The notes beneath the pieces were generated by a model that was not told the DNA's origin, did not search any database, and saw only the letters and a program-made list of their open reading frames with translations. Of a stretch of DNA of 64,000 nucleotides, positions 30,324 through 40,368 are shown one piece after another (the stretch's first letter is position 1; the number at the start of each line of letters is the position of its first letter). The translations under genes were made by a program, and so were the position numbers. The DNA lies in contig NMRB01000092.1 in the NCBI GenBank assembly GCA_002633025.1, positions 576,416-640,415 of the forward strand, read 5' to 3'. Source of the DNA: Notospermus geniculatus (lineage: Eukaryota > Nemertea > Pilidiophora > Heteronemertea > Lineidae).

Positions 30324-33300
30324 CCGGGGTTATTTCATTCATCGCAAGTCCACGTGAGCAATCGTCCGCGGGATTTTTGGAACCAGGGACGAAATGCCAC
30401 TGGTCAGGAGTAGTCGAGCGTCGAATCTCTGCCACTCTGTTTGCCACAAATGGTTTACAACGTTTGGAATCATTGGCAACGTAGTGAAGCACAATGCTTG
30501 AGTCACAGGTCTTTATATACCGTAGTTTGACATAGAGTTCAAGAAAGGATATGATACAATGTAAGCGTACTGACAAGATCGCACCTTGAAGTTCTAATCT
30601 AGGTAAAGTTAACCTTCTTTTCGAGACTGGCGCGACACGAGTTTTCGCAGCTAGAATAGTCACATGGACCTGTCCCAATGTGGAAACTACACGAAGGTAG
30701 CCCACAGCTCCAAATGCCCCCTCAGAAGCGTCGGAGAACATGTGCAGAGTATACACTGAGGGGATGAAATCTTCAGGCCAACAACATCGTCTCAATTCAA
30801 ACTGAGACAACATCTGCAATTCCTGAACCCAGGACAACCAGGTTTCTTTGTTGGCTTCATCGATTTCATCATCCCAGCCCAAACCCTTCTCCCACAAGTT
30901 CTGAAGCAGCACCTTGGCGCGCAATACAAAGGGAGCTAAGAAACCGAGCGGATCAAAGACAGTACTGACAGCACTAAGAATTCCGCGCTTGGTAAGTGGG
31001 CAATCAAGAGGCAAGAAATCAAATGTAAAAACATCACGGTTCATATCGCAAGCCATGCCCAGGGTTCTCACAATACAATTCCCATCAAGATCAAGATTCA
31101 AATGGGAAACTATACCCTGCTGTGTACATACCGCGTCCAAAATTGCCTTACAATTTGAGACCCATTTTGTCAATTTGAACTTGCCAGTTTCTGCAAGCTT
31201 AATCAACTCAAGCGCAAGTGAAACCGCAGTCGGTATCGAATGTAGCGCCTTCAGCATGTCATCAACATAAAATGATCTCAGAATAGTATCACGCGCCAAG
31301 ATACTGTATGGTTCAGAAGCATCTTCAGCTACACGCTTCAAACAATAACTCACACACGTCGGCGAGCACTTCGCGCCAAAAATATGTCTGCACATACAAT
31401 ACTCATTTGGCGGACCTGGTTGAGCCATATCTTCTTTCCATAAGAACCTGAGTGAATCACAATCCTTGGATGGGACCGCCACCTGGTGGAACATAGCCTC
31501 AATGTCCGCCGCCATTGCTATTACACCCTTTCTGAACCTCATCAGAACACCTTGCAAACTATTCATCAAATCAGGGCCAGTAAGCAGGTGGGCATTGAGG
31601 CTACATCCACGGTAAGTAGCAGCCGCATCAAAAACCACGCGCAACTTATCAGGCTTCTTTGGGTTAGTCACACCATGATGTGGTAAGTAATAAGTACGGT
31701 CAGACACAGACTTTACTTCAGAATCAGTCATTCTACGTGCGTAGCCCTTCTCAATATAGCCATTCACCTCTTTCTCGTATTTGGTTCTCAACTCTTCATT
31801 TGACAACAACTTTCTGGACAAACTGCCAAACCTACGTTCGGCGAGAGGACGATTATTTACTAATTTCACATCAGGATGTGCCCATAGCATTCCGACTTCA
31901 TATCGGCCATCTACCTTACGTAAAGTGTTATCAAGAATTTCCTGGGCATACCTATCTTCCACAGAACGGGGTTCGTCCATGTCAAAGGCACAACCAAAAT
32001 TTTCAGTCGACCAAAAGGATTTCACCTGTTGTTCCAATCGATCCTCAGACAAACAGATGGCATTGACGCTTTGATTCAATGATCCACCCAAACAGCATTC
32101 AGATTCCACCGCCCCCATGATCGTCCAACCTAACGGCGTTCTAATAGCCATCGGCAAATCATCAGGACCAGTGCGGACGTCCAGTTGTACCATAGCTTGT
32201 TTGGTATCCGCGCCAATCAACACCATTATTTGAGCAGAGTCTATGTTCTTAAGACCTAAGCCTTGTAAATGAGGCCATTCATAGCTCCCATCAATGTTCA
32301 AAGGGATGTTCTGTGATGGCAGACTGAACGCAGAACCAAACGTCCAGGCATTCCGGACTTTCAAAGGAGCCATAGACGGCTGGGCGGGATCACTGAGCCA
32401 AAACGTCACTTTCTTGGAATTTAACCTAGAACCACTCTTTTGAATTGTTCCCAAGGTCAACGTCGATGTTGGCCCGTTCAACCCTATTTCCCTAGCTAGG
32501 GATTCCTGAATTAGAGTAGCCTGGCTCCCGCTATCCAACATAGCATAAGTATCAACCACTCGTCCGTTAGGTGCGTGGATGCGCACAGGCAAAGTTTGTA
32601 AGTAGACGTCACCACCACGCACCGATGCACCAACATGCACATTGTCAACATTAGAGGATTGAACGTCCTTAGTGAATGCCTGGTGCAGCGATGTACAGTG
32701 GCGTCGGCCACAACCATTCACAGTACAACGAAACTTGGAAACACAATCCTTTGTTCTATGTGCTCTACGGCCACACAAAAAGCACCTTCCCTGACCTCTA
32801 AACCAAGCAAGTTTTTCAGATGCAGTCTTGCCCTCAAATTCCTTGCAATCATGCAGCCTATGTGGCTTTTCACAAAAATAACAACTGACAGTACATGTAT
32901 CACTATTAACTGTCTGAGCAAGCACAGAGGGTTGTTTTGTCGCCGAGCCACCAACAGACCCCCGACTATCGCTAGATTTAGACTTCCCTGAAGCCGTATC
33001 ATTTCCTAGGGCGCCACCATAACGCAACGCTTCCTCTTTCCTAAGAAGCCAATCATGAAACAATTCGACAGTCGGGCTCCTGTTACCGAACTTGACGACA
33101 TGACCTCCCCAAGACTCCTTCAACGATGGAGTCAACTTTGTTACCAATTCAGTAAGAAGACCGAAACTAGAGAGGTCGGAAAAGTAGCCCATTGTCTGAA
33201 ACAGTTGAACTAACTGAGCGACCTGAGTAGAAAAACTACCGATATCAAGACTACCCTTCAGTTTCGGCCAAGACCGGATCTTCTTGATATAAGCATCAAT

Positions 33301-33909
33301 GACAAACACTGGATTACCATAACGGTCTTTTAACTCCTGTAAAGCTAAATCATAGCTATTCCCTTCCAGTAGGTAGCCGTATATCTTACTACTGGGACCC
33401 TTCCCAAGATAACTCTTCAGGTAACCAAGCTTCTGGTTCTGTGTCAGAGTGGGATTATCATCTATCAGGGATTTAAAGTTCAATGACCACTCTGGCCAAT
33501 CTACAGGATTTCCCTGGAACACCGAGAGTTGCAAAGGTGGCAACGCTTGAATATTCAGCACCTGAGGAACCACCGGTGGACCAGAGTTAACTATATTCGG
33601 TTTCACAGATGAAGCTCCACCAGGACGCCTTGTGCCCAGTCCATCAAACCAAGTCACTCGATTCAGTCTCTGAGCAGAACCAAAGTAGTTAGCCTCATAT
33701 TCATCCAAACGTCTTTCAGCCTTTTGCGACCTAGTACTAATACGTTGCAAACGGGATTCCAACTCAGCAATCCTATTTCTCAAAACATCACATTCAACTG
33801 CACGAGTATTGGGTTCAACTTGACTAGCTCCTTCGTCAACGTCTTCGCTACCGCCATCAATATGATCTTCCCAAAGACAATCTATGGTTTCTAGGTCATC
33901 AGAGGCCAT
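30310..33909 (-). CDS. BEL-2 gag-pol polyprotein, proximal part
   Basis: An open frame of almost 1200 codons, from an ATG at 33909. Coiled coil at about residues 40-75, gag core about 110-300, CCHC-like knuckles (CYFCEKPHRLHDC and CFLCGRRAHRTKDC) about 345-395, aspartic protease (AMLDSGSQATL) about 465, RT with the FYVDDML active site near residue 880, and RNase H start (MFSDASEGAFGA) near 1060. It is interrupted by BEL-1 at the CCGGG site. BEL/Pao proteins convert element RNA to DNA for reinsertion; this copy cannot, lacking an integrase core. Confidence 0.85.
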   Translation of the reverse strand: MASDDLETIDCLWEDHIDGGSEDVDEGASQVEPNTRAVECDVLRNRIAELESRLQRISTRSQKAERRLDEYEANYFGSAQRLNRVTWFDGLGTRRPGGASSVKPNIVNSGPPVVPQVLNIQALPPLQLSVFQGNPVDWPEWSLNFKSLIDDNPTLTQNQKLGYLKSYLGKGPSSKIYGYLLEGNSYDLALQELKDRYGNPVFVIDAYIKKIRSWPKLKGSLDIGSFSTQVAQLVQLFQTMGYFSDLSSFGLLTELVTKLTPSLKESWGGHVVKFGNRSPTVELFHDWLLRKEEALRYGGALGNDTASGKSKSSDSRGSVGGSATKQPSVLAQTVNSDTCTVSCYFCEKPHRLHDCKEFEGKTASEKLAWFRGQGRCFLCGRRAHRTKDCVSKFRCTVNGCGRRHCTSLHQAFTKDVQSSNVDNVHVGASVRGGDVYLQTLPVRIHAPNGRVVDTYAMLDSGSQATLIQESLAREIGLNGPTSTLTLGTIQKSGSRLNSKKVTFWLSDPAQPSMAPLKVRNAWTFGSAFSLPSQNIPLNIDGSYEWPHLQGLGLKNIDSAQIMVLIGADTKQAMVQLDVRTGPDDLPMAIRTPLGWTIMGAVESECCLGGSLNQSVNAICLSEDRLEQQVKSFWSTENFGCAFDMDEPRSVEDRYAQEILDNTLRKVDGRYEVGMLWAHPDVKLVNNRPLAERRFGSLSRKLLSNEELRTKYEKEVNGYIEKGYARRMTDSEVKSVSDRTYYLPHHGVTNPKKPDKLRVVFDAAATYRGCSLNAHLLTGPDLMNSLQGVLMRFRKGVIAMAADIEAMFHQVAVPSKDCDSLRFLWKEDMAQPGPPNEYCMCRHIFGAKCSPTCVSYCLKRVAEDASEPYSILARDTILRSFYVDDMLKALHSIPTAVSLALELIKLAETGKFKLTKWVSNCKAILDAVCTQQGIVSHLNLDLDGNCIVRTLGMACDMNRDVFTFDFLPLDCPLTKRGILSAVSTVFDPLGFLAPFVLRAKVLLQNLWEKGLGWDDEIDEANKETWLSWVQELQMLSQFELRRCCWPEDFIPSVYTLHMFSDASEGAFGAVGYLRVVSTLGQVHVTILAAKTRVAPVSKRRLTLPRLELQGAILSVRLHCIISFLELYVKLRYIKTCDSSIVLHYVANDSKRCKPFVANRVAEIRRSTTPDQWHFVPGSKNPADDCSRGLAMNEITPVCLL

Positions 33910-34042
33910 GCCTGTAGCCAGTGTAGTATAACGGCCTCAATGTTGTTCCGTCAATAGTAAGTATATTAATAAACAAGAAACATACTTACGCCTTCCGCCT
34001 GGACACGTGCCGCTCCTCCACTGCAGATCGAATCGTGAACGC

Positions 34043-34131
34043 TGTAAGAATCTAACGCAAACCGTCAAGTCGTTTCATGGGTTTATTCAGTTGCTCCGAG
34101 AACAGGTTCAGGCTTTCAGTACAGGTAACAG
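34043..34131 (-). repeat. LTR-like end, probably BEL-2 5' LTR fragment, copy 1
   Basis: On the minus strand this block contains TGAATAAACCCATG and ends GCGTTAGATTCTTACA, about 130 bp before the BEL-2 ATG, with a GTAAGTATG splice-donor-like word in the leader. A second copy lies at 36441-36530. AATAAA followed by a short R/U5-like stretch ending in ACA resembles the BEL-1 LTR end. Confidence 0.5.
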
Positions 34132-34696
34132 ACGGAGCTTGCCGAACCTTTCAATCAGCGTCACAATGCCAAGAGATGACCCAGATTCATGGTAGGCCTA
34201 TGTTGACATCAATCCTATAGTGTACACCTGTTTATCAGCCTGTGGTAGGTCACTGGCACAGCATGATACTGCGACCTTGGAGGAATTATCTGAGACTGTC
34301 TTCTTTCTGAAGAGGGTGGGCCTATACAATAGCGCACTCCGCGCTTACAACATCATCCCGGTAGCTCATCTGTCGTCCAACTTCACAGGCTTATTGCGTG
34401 AATGATAGGGAAATACGCGGCCTCTCTGTGATCGCGCGGGCCCGCCGAAAACCAAAATCACTCCCTATTCCCGCTTTTTTAGGAACGCACATGGGGTAAT
34501 GTTGAGCCAGGGAGTGACCCCCCGGGCCCACGGGTAAATATACTAGTATAGTTTATTTCATCACAATAGCAATCTGCCGTGCTTTGGATCATTAGAAGTT
34601 AGTGTATGCCTAGGCCTATAGATTGAAGAGCCCGTCGGTGGTTTATTCATTCTTCAGTAGAGCCTATTTTGAATCGGTGGTGGGGCGAGAGAAGAT

Positions 34697-34847
34697 ATGG
34701 CAGGGTTCGTCGTGAATATTCTGACCGACCCAAAGACTTTGACAGTCTTTTTTGGTGTTCTGGTCCTCGCTTGGATATTCTACCCGAGGAAGAAATATAA
34801 ATATCCACCAGGGCCAACTGGCTGGCCAATCGTTGGATCAACCTTCG
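34697..34847 (+). CDS. cytochrome P450 first exon (microsomal, CYP2-like)
   Basis: The exon encodes 50 residues: an N-terminal membrane anchor (TLTVFFGVLVLAWIFYP), a basic halt-transfer segment (RKKYKY) and the Pro-rich hinge PPGPTGWPIVGS, which is characteristic of microsomal P450s of the CYP2 clan. It ends at TTCG|GTAAGT in phase 1. No later P450 exons (I-helix, ExxR, heme Cys loop) were found on the plus strand, and a MITE starts 32 bp after the exon. It is either the first exon of a gene whose remaining exons are not recognisable here, or a duplicated orphan exon. P450 enzymes oxidise lipophilic substrates at the ER membrane. Confidence 0.7.
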
Positions 34848-34879
34848 GTAAGTCAGTCCGCAATATTTTGGATCAGATG

Positions 34880-35056
34880 CAGGGACGGATCCAGGATTTC
34901 GGGAAAGAGGGGGCGCACCGTGCTAGAAACATTGAAATCTACGGTCAATTTCAATGATTTGCTCCAAATTTCAGAATTTCACGGTCGATTTTAAAGATTT
35001 TTTGGCCGAAAGGGGGGCGTGCGGCGGGTGCGCCCCCCCCCTTGGATCCGCGCCTG
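34880..35056. mobile_element. MITE with CAGGG-CGGATCC termini, 3' of P450 exon
   Basis: CAGGGACGGATCCAGGATTT at 34880 and the complementary CTTGGATCCGCGCCTG ending at 35056. AGATG adjoins both ends (GATCAGATG before, AGATGTGAC after), suggesting a short target duplication. Same family as 12144-12631. Confidence 0.75.
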
Positions 35057-35496
35057 AGATGTGACAGGAATCTAAGTCCCCAGGAATCGACAGGGCCGTA
35101 TTTAACTTTTTGGTCCGGGGGGGGGGGNGGCCCGAGACCTTTAACGTCACAGGTAGACTGCAACAAGTTGCAGGTTGCAGCAACTTGCAACTTGGTGCAA
35201 CCTAGTGTTAACCGCCCTTTATACGTAGCCACCCAAGGCCGAACAAACGGTTACATGTGCGCCTGCCCCAAGGCGTGGACCCTGCGCCCCCAAGGTCTCG
35301 GAGTACCCAAACTGAGAATAACTTCCTGAGCACCCATGCTCAGAAACTTGAAGCGAATGGCTCGCGGGGTTTGTTTTGATTTTTGATGGTACCTCCCACA
35401 GTGGGCCTGGAAAGCTCAGCAACCTATCACCTAGAGCCATTTTCAGCCCTCCAGGCAAAAGTAGGCATTGTATAGACTTCAAACTTTGCATGAGTA
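35057..35496. other. repeat debris, no gene
   Basis: It contains CAGGGCCGTATTTAACTTTT with a poly-G run and an N at 35128. This is the same end sequence as the element at 62990-63118, but its partner end is missing here. The word GCGAATGGCTCGCGGGGTTT (about 35353) recurs at about 54762. Confidence 0.55.
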
Positions 35497-36442
35497 CAGA
35501 TTCTGTCACATGAATATTGGGGCCAAAGCATCATGAGTGGGGCTTGCTGAGCCAGGGGTCAAAACCGTAAAAATAGGACCCTTTTTTCAGGGCCATGCAC
35601 CAAACTCCCCTGCAATGAACTAATTTAGGGTACAAGGATAACTTAGAGTGTTTAGATGAACTTAAAACATGTTTAAGCATCATTATTCATAAAGTTTGGA
35701 AACTTTCCATCAAGGAGTTAAAATTGAGGGCCGCCCTTTTCCAGAAAAAGGGACCCCCTTTTTTCTTGTGAACCCTTGGTTTAATTGACTTATTGATGAT
35801 GTATTAACATTGATATGGCAGCAATGTCCTAAAATCCAATTTTTCATGCTGTCACGTGACCACGGGCGCGACAACCTAGAATCCAGGTGTTATACCACGA
35901 TGCTGGGTGATGTTCGGCTACTGAAACTACACCCAGGGTATTGTTTTAGTGAAGATTGAGATCCTGGGTAAACTTTGTATATACCCAGGACGACATTTAC
36001 CCTTTCAGCGAAAATAACTGTCAAAAACTGAAAATTCCGGACAATCGAAATTGAAAGTCCTTCATATTTCCGTTACTACTGGATTGATTTTTGTCAAATT
36101 TGGAATATTTATGGCTTTTTGCTGCGTGCTCCTTCTGGGATTGTTAATTACCTTGTTACTGCAGGGGGTCTCTCATAAAGAGGGAAAACCCTTCTTCGAA
36201 AAGGGCTACTAAGCGTTTTTTTGTCTTTCATCAAATTTCATCAAAATATGAAAAATCAGAGTCCTACACATGTTTCTAAGATAGCTATCACTCGGAAAGT
36301 CTAATAAAACCCCCAGGCTTAGAAAAAAGGGGGGTTTCCCTCGAAACCCTGAAAAAAGGGTCTTATTTTTGCTAATTTGGCCCCTTATTTAGCAACCCCC
36401 ACTCAAGACGTTTTGTTCCCAATATTCAAGTGACAGAATCTG
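35497..36442. mobile_element. DNA element with CAGATTCTGTCAC termini
   Basis: CAGATTCTGTCACATGAATA at 35497 is matched by the complement ending GTGACAGAATCTG at 36442, and the inverted similarity continues through GAGTGGGG. No coding region, length 946 bp. The interior has several runs such as AAAAAAGGG in both orientations. Confidence 0.75.
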
Positions 36443-36530
36443 TAAGAATCTAACGCAAATCGTCAAGTCGTTTCATGAGTTTATTCAGTTGCTCCGAGAA
36501 CAGGTTCAGGCTTTCAGTACAGGTAACAGC
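36441..36530 (-). repeat. LTR-like end, copy 2
   Basis: Near-identical to 34043-34131 (differences only at a few sites), beginning exactly at the end of the preceding element. It may be a solo-LTR remnant of the BEL-2 family. Confidence 0.5.
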
Positions 36531-36872
36531 AGACAGGTGTACAGGCAGTGAGACAGGTTCACTAGAATAGGAAAAAGACATTCATATTACGATATTAATC
36601 TTCATTGGACAAAATGTTTGTGAAATGGCAGACCGTACGCATGTCTTTCAAAATACCAAAAATGTAAAAAAATACGCCGGCAGTAAATAATTTCAAAGTT
36701 ATCAAAAAGAAGCACAATTTTGTCCCCAATACGCACGGTCGTCCCATGTCGCAGACATGACCAATTCGGCAATTCATGGAAATACAGCAATACGGCATAT
36801 ACAAACCCATAGGGAAAGGACCTCTCTCAGAGAACGAAAAATATACAAAATAGTCTGGTTTACATACCGATT

Positions 36873-37106
36873 ATGGCGGCTCAGCAGGGTTTACTAACAG
36901 TGCGGCACAATGTCCAGGCGAAAGTGCCTTGGACTTACAACTCAGCCAATTTATATGAAGTGCCGATTATGCAAGATGCGTACAGTCGACAAAAACGACA
37001 CCAAATCGAACTTTCACAAAGGGTACGCGCGTCGCAAGACGATTGGAAATCGCCACGCCTGACCAGCGGCACACAATCCACTTCAATTCACATTACACTA
37101 TTTTAA
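36873..37106 (+). CDS. small unassigned protein or first exon
   Basis: A 77-codon frame from an ATG in good context. The first 50 codons are rich in Gln, Arg and Tyr (VPWTYNSANLYEVPIMQDAY, then RQKRHQIELSQR) and look protein-like, unlike the low-complexity frames around it. A donor-like AAAGG|GTACGC occurs after codon 49, so only this part may be coding. The Y-x-x-x-x-MQD pattern recalls small ciliary microtubule proteins such as CFAP141, but this is from memory and weak. No second exon is recognised. Confidence 0.3.
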   Translation: MAAQQGLLTVRHNVQAKVPWTYNSANLYEVPIMQDAYSRQKRHQIELSQRVRASQDDWKSPRLTSGTQSTSIHITLF

Positions 37107-37149
37107 CTTGCATTGTACCACCATAGATTTATAAAATGAATATTTACAG

Positions 37150-38003
37150 GCGCTGTTCACTTCCGGAACCATTTTCCCAACTAATTCTTCATTATGTTGC
37201 AGTTGATTGATTTTCACGAAAATTTTAGGTGTAATACCGTATAATGTGAACTACATGACGTGAGAAAAATATGACATCAACTTCATTAATTACGAAACAA
37301 AGGACTTTCACAAAATGTCCAAAACCAGCATGAAATCAGTGAAATTATTCTCTGATCTTTGGTACTGAGAGGGTTTGGATGTTATTTAATATTTGATAGA
37401 TAAATCATTCTAGAGCTCTGTGATGAAATATTTGCATGAAATGTATGACTTTCTTGATTTCTTGTCCCATTTTCAGGTGCGGGAGAAAACAGAACGGCCA
37501 TTTGACTGAATGCACTGGTAGGGTCATGAAATGAGTGGCAAATCACAACCGCGACAAGTGGGGGCCGAAGTGATTTTGCAAAAGTCCACAGCTGCTTTTT
37601 TATGGCACTTCATTCAATACACATAGGCCTAGATTGGCGGTTCTGTTCCTCCCCCACTTCAAATGGGTCAAGAAATCGAGAAAGCATCACATTCCATGGA
37701 AATATTTCAACAAAATCAAAGATCTTTAGAATTTTTGTCTATCAGTAATAAATAATATCCATACCCTCCCAGGGTAGCAAAAATCAGAGAATAATTTCAC
37801 TGATTTCATGCTGATTTTGGACATTTTATGAAAGTTCTTTGTTTTCCTAATTAATGAGTTAATGTCATATTTTTCTCATGCCATTACCGGGTATGTAGTT
37901 CACATTATAAGGTATTACCGGTACACCTAAAGTTTTCGTGAAAATCAATCAGTAGCAACATAATGAAAAATTTGTTGGGAAATGGTTCTGAAAGTGAACA
38001 GTC
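37150..38003. mobile_element. 854-bp long-arm foldback element
   Basis: GCGCTGTTCACTTCCGGAAC near 37150 pairs with GTTCTGAAAGTGAACAG near 38000. The arms run at least 230 bp inward and include ATTTTCACGAAAA, ATGTGAACTACAT and TCAGTGAAATTATTCTCTGA in complementary form. Noncoding. Confidence 0.85.
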
Positions 38004-38206
38004 CCTTTTAACTAAGTTGGGATATGATACAATAAAGTAACATTCACTTTTGGGGAGTTTCAGTTCACTATACCACCCGCACTAACTTTATTGACGGCGC
38101 CGACGTAGGTGCTAAAGATAAGCGCACTTTTGTCAAGATGGTGACAAGGGATTCTGACGGAGTTTCTGAGAAGGAAAAAAAGCTAAGTAGCTTTGTTGAG
38201 AATTAA

Positions 38207-38469
38207 AGATAATGTATCACGACTTCATTGTTTATATTCAATGTTTGTAAATAATGTTTACATTAGCAATAATGTTTACATTATGTTATTTTGGACTTTT
38301 GGGACATGCCAACCCACCAAATTGAATACTGTCGGTATCAAAAGAATTTCTAGAGGGGCATGCCACCAACAAATTACTCATAAGACAAAGAAAAACTGGA
38401 CATAAACAAAGAAAATGTACATCAACAATGAAATTCGTGGCCCGCGAAAATACCCGTGATACATTATCT
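38207..38469. mobile_element. TTAA-flanked MITE, AGATAATG family
   Basis: AGATAATGTATCACG at 38207 and its complement CGTGATACATTATCT ending at 38469, with TTAA at 38203-38206 and 38470-38473. Length 263 bp, noncoding. Confidence 0.75.
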
Positions 38470-38473
38470 TTAA

Positions 38474-39150
38474 CGAAAATCTATTTTGAGGAAAAACATG
38501 ACTTCTCGGCTTCAGTGCATGCATTATGACGTCATGGTTGAATATGGCGATATTCGCCGCCGTTGGGAATGCAGACGGGAAGCAATCACTGCTGATGCTT
38601 ATCTCTCAAAACACAACCAATATAGTCGTATTTTCTGACTTAACCACGCAAAGATCATAAAATAGCAATGAATATCGGCGTTTTAATAAAATGTCAGAAC
38701 CTCTACCAGCAATAATTCGTAGCAGGATTTCGATAAATGAATTCTTCAGTACACGGGGAGCGACGTTGTTGCAATAAACTAGATATAAAAAGTGAATAGA
38801 TATGTAATATGTGGGTACAAAGGTGATAGAAATTAGAACAGCAACCATGGTCGAATTTGAGTTCTATCATAATACATGTAATATATATGAATAATCAAAC
38901 GACTGTTTGATGCCTATGCAGTGCAAGAAATGTTAAAAGGCCTCTAGAGGCAGCTTTAAGTGCATATTGATATGATTACTAACAGAGAATTGGTGGCATG
39001 AGGGTCCGACTTGGGACATCAATTTTGAAGTAAAATGTCATCATTGTCAACTTCTGATCCGCAGTTCATGAGTTCTTGGTCACTAGCGCCATTTGTTGTA
39101 TAGTGACAGTACTGTTAGTAGCCCAATAGTAAGCTGCCTCAAGAGGCCCT
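38474..39150. other. no gene recognised
   Basis: No exon-like signal or clear repeat. It contains several ATATGTAAT-like AT-rich words. Confidence 0.4.
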
Positions 39151-39154
39151 TTAA

Positions 39155-39492
39155 CAGGGTTCCTCCCCCAGACAGCTGTAAAATTTCATGGACCTTTTGA
39201 GGACTTTCATGGTATAAAATACATGTATGTAAAATTTAAGGACTCGCACAGAAGCCGGGCCATGTGCACCGGCGTCAGCGTCCGACTTTTACTCTTTCGT
39301 GATGGACAGAAATTAAAAAGACAATGTAAAAAACACCGGAAATTTTATTTTCAAGACTAAACATTTTATTTTTTAAGGACTTTTGTGGACTTTATAGGGT
39401 TTTCTCAATATTTATGGACTTTCAAGGCCTTAAATTTAAGCATTTTATATTCTTGGACTTTCATGGTTTTAAAGGACCTGGAGGAACCCTGT
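39155..39492. mobile_element. TTAA-flanked MITE, CAGGGTTCCTCC family
   Basis: CAGGGTTCCTCC at 39155 and GGAGGAACCCTGT ending at 39492, with TTAA at 39151-39154 and 39493-39496. The interior contains repeated GGACTTT(C/T)ATGG words. Confidence 0.6.
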
Positions 39493-39570
39493 TTAAATGA
39501 TGAGAAGACTGCTTCGAAACTTCACTGACAGTGTAACTCTACACGTATACATGTATACAAGAATAACATA

Positions 39571-39765
39571 GTGAGTCATTATGCTACACCACAGACAATA
39601 CCTGGCCATATGCAGGAGAAAACCGGAGCCCCCGGAGGAAACTTACGATGTCGAGGAGAGATCGCCCTCTCCAGCACAAAAAAACGCTGGGATGACCGGG
39701 GACCGAATCCGTGACCTTATTGATGGCAGGCGCTGATATTTGCATGGCGCCACCCCGACACCCCA
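39571..39765 (-). mobile_element. tRNA-derived SINE
   Basis: On the minus strand the head reads GGTGGCGCCATGC, then CGCCTGCCATCAATAAGGTC and a B-box-like ATTCGGTCCCCGG, the layout of a tRNA-related pol III promoter. A body containing GTTTCCTCCGGGGGCTCCGG follows and ends around 39571. No terminal poly-A is obvious. Confidence 0.55.
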
Positions 39766-40288
39766 TGCAATTGAATATATGCCGGGTTATTAAAAAAACG
39801 TCCAACCTCGGTCCAAGGAAAGGGCCTACCGTCCGTGATACGGTCTTACCGATAGCCTACCGTGGCATGGACTACCTACCAATGGCATGGCTAACAGCGT
39901 TTGGATTCCGCCATTCACCCAACGCTGGTACACTATCAGTTAATAGGCGTTGTTAAAGCTGACAGGTCAGATATACTCTCCGACTTGTGTGCAAAAAATG
40001 TTACGCTCAACTTCGGCAGACCACGAGGCTGCCGAAGTCGAGCGTTCGGTAATGTTCGTAATGTGCACTAAGCTTCCTACCTTGAAACACCCATTACACC
40101 CTGCGCATACCAACTACGTCATCATTCACTCGCCTGATAACCGGAAGTGAAGGATCGAGGGCTCTGCATGGACAGAGGTAGGCTCCAAGTATACAGTGTA
40201 CGTATCCAAAGNAAAACAAAGTAATTTAGTGTAAGAACAAAAAACATGTTTTTTTATTAGAAATACCAAGTTTTCTCCCCGACAGCAT
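39766..40288. other. no gene recognised; short hairpin
   Basis: A hairpin at about 39999-40047 is formed by CGCTCAACTTCGGCAG and CTGCCGAAGTCGAGCG. An N lies at 40212. Nothing else was recognised. Confidence 0.5.
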
Positions 40289-40368
40289 AAAAAACAAGGT
40301 TTTTCAAGAGAAAAACAAGGTTTTTCAAGAGAAAAACAAGGTTTTTTACTAGAAAACAAGGTTTTTCT
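40289..40368 (+). repeat. 21-bp tandem repeat, about 4 units
   Basis: The unit is close to AAAAACAAGGTTTTTCAAGAG, repeated with small changes. AAACAAGG and GTTTTT alternate, so each unit is partly self-complementary. Confidence 0.8.

Larger units (their letters stand above)
22765..34130 (-). mobile_element. BEL/Pao element BEL-2, split by BEL-1 and 3' truncated
   Basis: The minus-strand coding region runs from 33909 to about 30329 and, beyond the BEL-1 insertion, from 23323 to 22765. Order: gag, zinc knuckles, protease, RT, RNase H, then the start of the integrase zinc domain. The integrase core and 3' LTR are missing. At 34130-34043, upstream in element orientation, an LTR-like end with AATAAA on the minus strand finishes in TTACA. 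Removing BEL-1 and one CCGGG restores one continuous reading frame across the site, so BEL-2 was the target. Confidence 0.85.
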
